The position numbers and the translations under genes were made by a program. A stretch of 64,000 nt of DNA from Viola odorata (lineage: Eukaryota > Streptophyta > Magnoliopsida > Malpighiales > Violaceae): assembly GCA_963691705.1 (NCBI GenBank), contig OY829542.1, positions 20,012,579 to 20,076,578 on the forward strand. Direction: 5' to 3'. Numbering within the stretch: position 1 is the stretch's first letter; each line of letters starts with the position of its first letter. Below the pieces are notes generated by a model. It saw only the letters and a list, made by a program, of their open reading frames with translations, was not told the DNA's origin and ran no database searches. This document shows positions 58,871-64,000 of this stretch, piece after piece.

Positions 58871-61356
58871 AAAATATTAGCAGGAGTTTGGCAAAGATGG
58901 AGGAGGGTTTATGAGTTCAAATGGGATTTTTTTAGTTGGCACTGACCAAAGATTCGAAAGAAATCTTCTCAACGCCTGGCTGCTGCAAAGATCATCCCAT
59001 TTCTCATCGTCGATTAGCTTCCTGAAGACGAACGGTAATTCGTTCTCTGTGATAACCCTTTTTTTTGTGTGCAAGAAATAGTAATGCATTTTTCTGTCAT
59101 TCTTCCGTTTTAGTTCAGTTGCCCAGTTGATATATATATTCTTGCATCATTGCTTTGAATTTGAAGAAAAAATAGGGTTCCATTTAACAAATTTAGACTG
59201 AAACATGTTATCTACGCTATGTAAATGCTCATCAGCCTTACATTTCTTTCTCATGGAATCGGTAACACACACCACAGAAAGAAAAGCGTTTTAAGTGATT
59301 TTTAGTGAAGAAACATGGTACGCTCAGATGGGTTGATGCGGGATTGTTGCTTATGTAAATTATTAACATACTTTTGCCCAATCTAAAGCAGCACAGGATT
59401 TGTCCCCATGTAACAGCATGGTTGGCTTCCCTTGTCATTCTTTGAAGTAAAAACTGAAGCATCACAGTTTCTGATTGAATCCTTTTTATGGTCAAGTTTT
59501 CTGGGAGTTATTCATAAAAGTTTCAGTTCTCAGATGGTAGCTATATGCATGTTCAAATTTGTCTTCAAACTTGTTATGCTAGTCGTTAGAATGGTTGAAT
59601 GAATCCATGGCTGATAGTACTTTGTTATATAGGGATGCTGTTGTATCACTTTCTGAAATGGCCTTACTTGTCCTCTATGCCTGATTGGTTTAGTAGACTT
59701 CCTCAAGTAGATACTTGCAGCTAGTTATTAAATCCCTAGGATAAAGAATCTCGATAAGTTCCCTGAGTTATAGTGATTTTTTGGGTTACTGGTTTGAATA
59801 TTTAATCGAGGATATGTTATGCATTTGTAGAATAATCATAGGCTTATTATATATAGAAGATGTGAGGAATTTTTAGGAATAATTCATTTGGTAACCATGG
59901 ATTTGCAACTCAAAATGGAAGTCTTCTACTCTCTTCTCTATTTGGATCGATATGTTAGGCTTTATGTAAGTGAACTCACATCTCAAGCACGTACAATTTT
60001 TTTGTTTATAGCAGCCTTCATGTTTCAACATACGATTTGTCTTCTCCCCCATTACTTAATTTCTTTCAGTGTCTCCTTTTGCTTGTATCTTCCTTTGCAT
60101 TCAATCTGAATATCATTCTTTAATGAACCGATAATATAAATAGCATGTTTCATTTAGGAATTCTATATGAAGGAGTGTGTGTATTACGCTGCTTTGATAC
60201 ATAGGGCTTCCCCAAGCAGCTTCTGTTTTAATACCTGTTATGGCTCCTATCGACTGGGAACCTGCACCTTCTTTTGACTAGCACTGTGCAGAGATGTGCA
60301 GCATGAATCCGAATCTTTAAATAAGTTCTTGTCATTCACGAATCCAATTCCTTAAATATGTTTCTCTATTCATGCTCTGATGCTTTGCGGATTCTCGTTG
60401 AATATGCCATGTCAAGGCTGGGACAGCTAGTCCTTTTTAGCATGATTTTCTAGGGAAAGGCATTACAAGGGTATATACTGAGATTTATGAAGTATCAACT
60501 ATTCTAAAATTAGGACACTGATTATGGCATCATAGTATGTGATGTCTATGGGCAAATGTTGACTTTAGTAGCTGCTCTTTAAGGTACATCATGGTGGAGT
60601 TGGTTTCTGCGTACTGTTTTTAAGATTTCTATAGTTGAGAATCTATTGTTAAGCTAGATTTTTTAAAACTTGTTGGACTGTTTCATCCCTACAAAATATA
60701 TAACAATAGCTGCTATCTTTGCTTGATTGTTCTACACTTTAATTTTCCCTTTATTTGGCATTCAGAAATAGCATACTGTTTCCTTTACGAATTACTTTCC
60801 TACACTCTTTTCTATGCTGAATGGTATTTAACATTGTGGAAAGTGAATCCTTGCTTAACCTCTGTTTCTTGTGACACCAAAATGGCAACAGTTGTGACAT
60901 TTTGCATATTAAGTTTTCTCGCAGTACCATGCATACTACCTCTACCAATTTAAGCTTTTAAGGTTTGAGTGATCTGTGATCATATTATTTTAGCAGGTGG
61001 TATTTTGATGATTTTTCCTGCTTCTTGAAATTCCCTTAATTTTACTATCAATCTGCTAACTAGTGACGGACGGTGTTTTTTAAAAAGTTTTTCTTCAACC
61101 CTAACTCCACTGCCGCAAACTTGCTTGGGATTCTATCACTCAGAAAAATGAAAATGTATAATTGAACTCCTCAAACAACACATTTAATAAGTGCTCTTTT
61201 GGTACTCATAAGCATTTCCTTTCTCATTATATCTAGCAATTTGCACGCATGTACATGCAAAATTCACTTCATGTCAATCATGATTCAATGTCCCTGTTTC
61301 ACTGTAATTTAACAACTCAAGGCTGGTTAACTACAGAAGGAATCTGAATAGACAAG
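58871..61356 (+). other. Upstream region of the short ACD gene, possible leader exon and long intron
   Basis: A non-coding exon may lie at about 58900-59031, ending GAAGACGAACG|GTAATT. The region 59032-61334 would then be its intron, with an acceptor TTAACTACAG at 61334. No coding exon is recognisable in between. This is a weak model. Confidence 0.3.
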
Positions 61357-61980
61357 ATGAATCCACCTGGTTGTGGTGACCATCCACAGCTGAAGCCATC
61401 AACAATTTTAACTGGAACTGCAAAGGAAGGTAGTGCTGGACCTCCCATCGGTCTTATTGATATCGGCATTAGTGACAAGGCTTATCTTTTCCGAGTTGCA
61501 CTGCCTGGCATCCGGAAAGATGAATGTAAGTTTACTTACCTTCAATGTTGCTGGCATTGGTAGATCACCATAATCAGTTGATACAAGCAATCGTATAATT
61601 AGCATTAAGGTTGAGAAAAGGGTTCATTCTTGATGCCAGAATTGCATTTGTGTGATATTTGATTTATATAGTTGGCCAACTAGATTGTACTTATGTTTGC
61701 AGGCAAAGTGAGATGCAACATCCAGCGAGACGGAACTGTTAATATAAAAGGGATAGCAACACCAGATGGTGGAATTTTAAAAGGCTCATCGAGTACTTTT
61801 CAAATGAGGATACAGCAGCTATGCCCTAACGGGCCGTTTGGTATCTCCTTTAAATTGCCTGGACCAGTTGACCCTCGACTTTTTACTCCTTCTTTCCGAG
61901 CTGATGGTGTCCTGGAAGGTGTAGTTATGAAGTGCAGGGTAGCAAGTACACCAGTAGACGGTTGGTTCCCGCCTCAATGA
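61357..61980 (+). CDS. Short HSP20-like/alpha-crystallin-domain protein (IDM-related)
   Basis: Two exons, 61357-61525 and 61703-61980 (donor GATGAAT|GTAAGT, acceptor TTGCAG|GCAAAG), 148 residues. It is essentially only the ACD: ILTGTAKEGSAGPPIGLIDI, AYLFRVALPGIRKD, CNIQRDGTVNIKG and CPNGPFGISFKLPGPVDPRL, with a short end GWFPPQ. It aligns throughout with residues 272-386 of the gene at 56170, so the two are tandem relatives. The phase of the intron is the same (after the first base of a codon). A stand-alone ACD gene of this kind (At1g76440-like) exists in other plants, so this need not be a truncation. Confidence 0.85.
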
Positions 61981-62184
61981 AGTTTTCCTTGGTGAGTATA
62001 TCTGGCTTGAATGATTTTTAACCCGTGGAAACATGACACGGTGCATTATCGCGTAACTCAGGACCGCAATTTAGATGTGTTTAATATCCAATGCCTTTCG
62101 TAAGTCGAATTTTCTTACTTTCCACCTCATGTTTGATAAATATATTTCGATTAAGGGCCATCTGTTCCTCTCTTCAATATAATA

Positions 62185-63393
62185 CTCCCTCTGGCTCATT
62201 ACAATCGTCGTTTTAGCGATAAAAAGTTGTCCCAAAACAAATATCGTTCTACGATCTCGAGGCTGGAGAAGACGAGGGTGCCCCTGCCTGCCTGCTCTGG
62301 TGACGACGACGGCTTGGCTTGGCTTCGTTCCCTCTCTTTGTGTTTGAATCTGAAATTTGCGGGGGAACGAAAGCTTTTCCTGTTTCAATTTTCATTTTCC
62401 CTCTCGTGTTTGAATCGAAATTTGCATGGGAATAGAAGTTTTTTCTTTTTCAATTTTCATCTTCAATTTTCATTTTCTCTCTCTACGAGTTTCAATTTCT
62501 GGAGGATGCTGATTTGGTTTTAGTGTTGGAATTGGTTTGGTTTTGGTGTTGGAATTTCTAGAGGGTGCTGAGTTGGTTTTGGTGTTGGAATTTCTGGAGG
62601 ATGCTGATTTGGTTGGGTTTGTGTGGAGAAGAGAAGGAAGAAGGTGAACAGAGGTGAGGAGGAAGAAGGTGAACAGTAAAGTTGTACCAAATTAATTATA
62701 ATGGCACAATGGTAAATTAGAATTTTCTATTTATTTATTCGGTTCGAGCTAATCGGGACGAGAAATTTTGCTCAAAACTGATAAAAACTAGAACAGAAAA
62801 TACCGAAATGTGAAATAAAATAGAATAAAATAAATGATACGAAATAAAAATAGAAAAAATACTATATTATCAATAAATAAAAACTTAAAAAGAACATGAG
62901 AAATAAATTAATTATTTCGGGTTTGATCTGAATTTTTTATAAAGTAAATAAAGAAAAATTTTATAAAGTAAATAAAGTAAAATTTTAAGTGCATAATCTA
63001 TACTTAATGACCTATTATGATTATTCACGCGTGTTGATTATTTATCAAATAAAAACTCGTTTGGAAATGTAAAAGTAGAAGCAACTATATATGGAATTGC
63101 ATTGATGCTCAAATCTGCTAGGCCAAGCCCGTGACCTAGCCAAGGTGAGTCTCCGTCTTCCATCTCCCCAAGCCATCAACTTGCATCAACCCAGCCGGTT
63201 TCAAACCATCAATATGTATCAACCCAGCCGATTTCAAGCCAGCAGCTCTCAGGATTGAGCCAACCATCAGTTGTAAATAGCAAGGGAGGTTGGGGGTAGT
63301 ATGGTCAAAAAATGTCTCGTTTTCTCCCCACCAATCATTTTCTTAATCCACGTGCAAAGAGCTAAAACGACGTTTATTAAGAACCGGAGGGAG
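62185..63393. mobile_element. Stowaway/mariner-like non-autonomous element (1209 bp)
   Basis: Flanked by TA (62183-62184, 63394-63395). Left end CTCCCTCTGGCTCATTACAA; complement of right end CTCCCTCCGGTTCTTAATAA; both reach CGTCGTTTTAGC about 30 bases in. No transposase frame. The interior includes duplicated TGGTTTTGGTGTTGGAATT blocks (about 62510-62605) and CAACCCAGCCG repeats (63189-63230). Confidence 0.75.
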
Positions 63394-63489
63394 TATAAGG
63401 AAGAAAAAAAGGGGTATAATTTTAATAAATGGCGCACAGATTTTGCAACCTAGCTATCCTGTAATGAAAAGGACAGCGTTTATTATATA

Positions 63490-63722
63490 CTCCCTCTGTC
63501 CACAATTAGATGTCGCCTGCACTGTAGATACGCATATCGAGGAGGCCGGATGACGCACTATTTGACCCCAAAAAAATTCGATTCTTTTCTCGGATGTAGG
63601 AAAATGATTAACGTACGTTCGAAAAAAAGTACGAAATTTTTTGGGGTCAAAGAGTGTGTCATCCGACCTTCTCAATATGTGTATCTACAGTGCGGGCGAC
63701 ATCTAATTGTGGACAGAGGTAG
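63490..63722. mobile_element. Stowaway-like MITE (233 bp)
   Basis: Flanked by TA (63488-63489, 63723-63724). Inverted ends CTCCCTCTGTCCACAATTAG and (complement) CTACCTCTGTCCACAATTAG. The interior carries CACTATTTGACCCCAAAAAA, shared with the MITE at 33397-33656. Confidence 0.88.
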
Positions 63723-64000
63723 TATATATTTAGATCAAATTAATCAAACTATTGTATTATAATAACCGAATTAGTAATATATACACCGTATCGACATGAT
63801 TAAACAAAATATTATACTATCCGTAAATAAAAAATGTAATTAAACATGAATATTGGTTACAATCATTATTTTGTACAGGGATAGGATGCCCTTCAATTCA
63901 TTTTTTTTATTTTTTTTAAGGCAATGGAGAGCCGGCGAACAATAGACAATTAACAGGTTTACGGTCATGCCAAAAAAAAAAATATCCCTATTAACGCCAT
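63723..64000. other. AT-rich DNA at the window end
   Basis: Nothing recognised. Confidence 0.5.

Noticed and set aside
59238..60953. Several 60-85-codon frames on both strands
   Set aside because: No domain, no splice logic; likely intron or intergenic sequence before the short ACD gene.

Overview
The window is nuclear DNA of a dicot plant. Evidence: genes with many GT-AG introns, AT-rich intergenic DNA, plant-specific families (SWI3B, a lumenal PsbP-domain protein) and dense plant transposons (Athila, Tat, MULE, pogo-like and Stowaway). I cannot name the species. No RNA gene, CRISPR array or bacterial-type operon is supported.

Layout. 1-18.5 kb is a three-layer retrotransposon nest. A minus-strand Athila-like 5' end (gag start, primer-binding site, LTR; about 16.79-18.5 kb) was hit by a plus-strand Athila-like element (ORF at 0.4-1.7 kb, 3' LTR 15190-16788). 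That element was hit in turn by a minus-strand Tat/Ogre-like element (1768-13556, TSD AAGTG) that kept its 3' LTR and a tandem-repeat-filled 3' region but lost gag-pol. 18.6-23 kb is intergenic: a 20-bp minisatellite, a degenerate hAT-like element and a 603-bp pogo-like element. 23.1-33 kb is a gene island: SWI3B (+), a PPD3-type PsbP-domain gene (-) and a membrane-bound 3beta-HSD-like SDR (-). 33.3-47.5 kb is a decayed Mutator-like element (MULE). A young gag-plus-antisense-ORF Tat-type retrotransposon (33935-40819, LTRs identical by eye) and a solo-LTR-like element (41117-43612) lie inside its transposase gene. 48.1-50.5 kb is a second full-length copy of the SDR gene. 50.7-54.65 kb holds two non-autonomous MULEs with perfect 9-bp target duplications. 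56.1-62 kb holds two alpha-crystallin-domain genes of the IDM2/IDM3/HSP20-like type. 62.2-63.7 kb holds two Stowaway-like elements.

The host genes look like an old syntenic block expanded by transposons: chromatin remodelling (SWI3B), thylakoid lumen (PPD3), ER sterol/steroid-type oxidoreduction (duplicated SDR) and ACD proteins related to DNA-demethylation factors. They do not form a pathway together.

The most unusual object is the 6.9-kb retrotransposon at 33935-40819. It has gag but no pol, a long antisense gene with a candidate 72-nt intron, and repeated CGGC-N5-GCCG inverted motifs in its LTRs and internal region. All exon boundaries were worked out by hand from splice consensus and frame continuity. 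Percent identities are by eye only.
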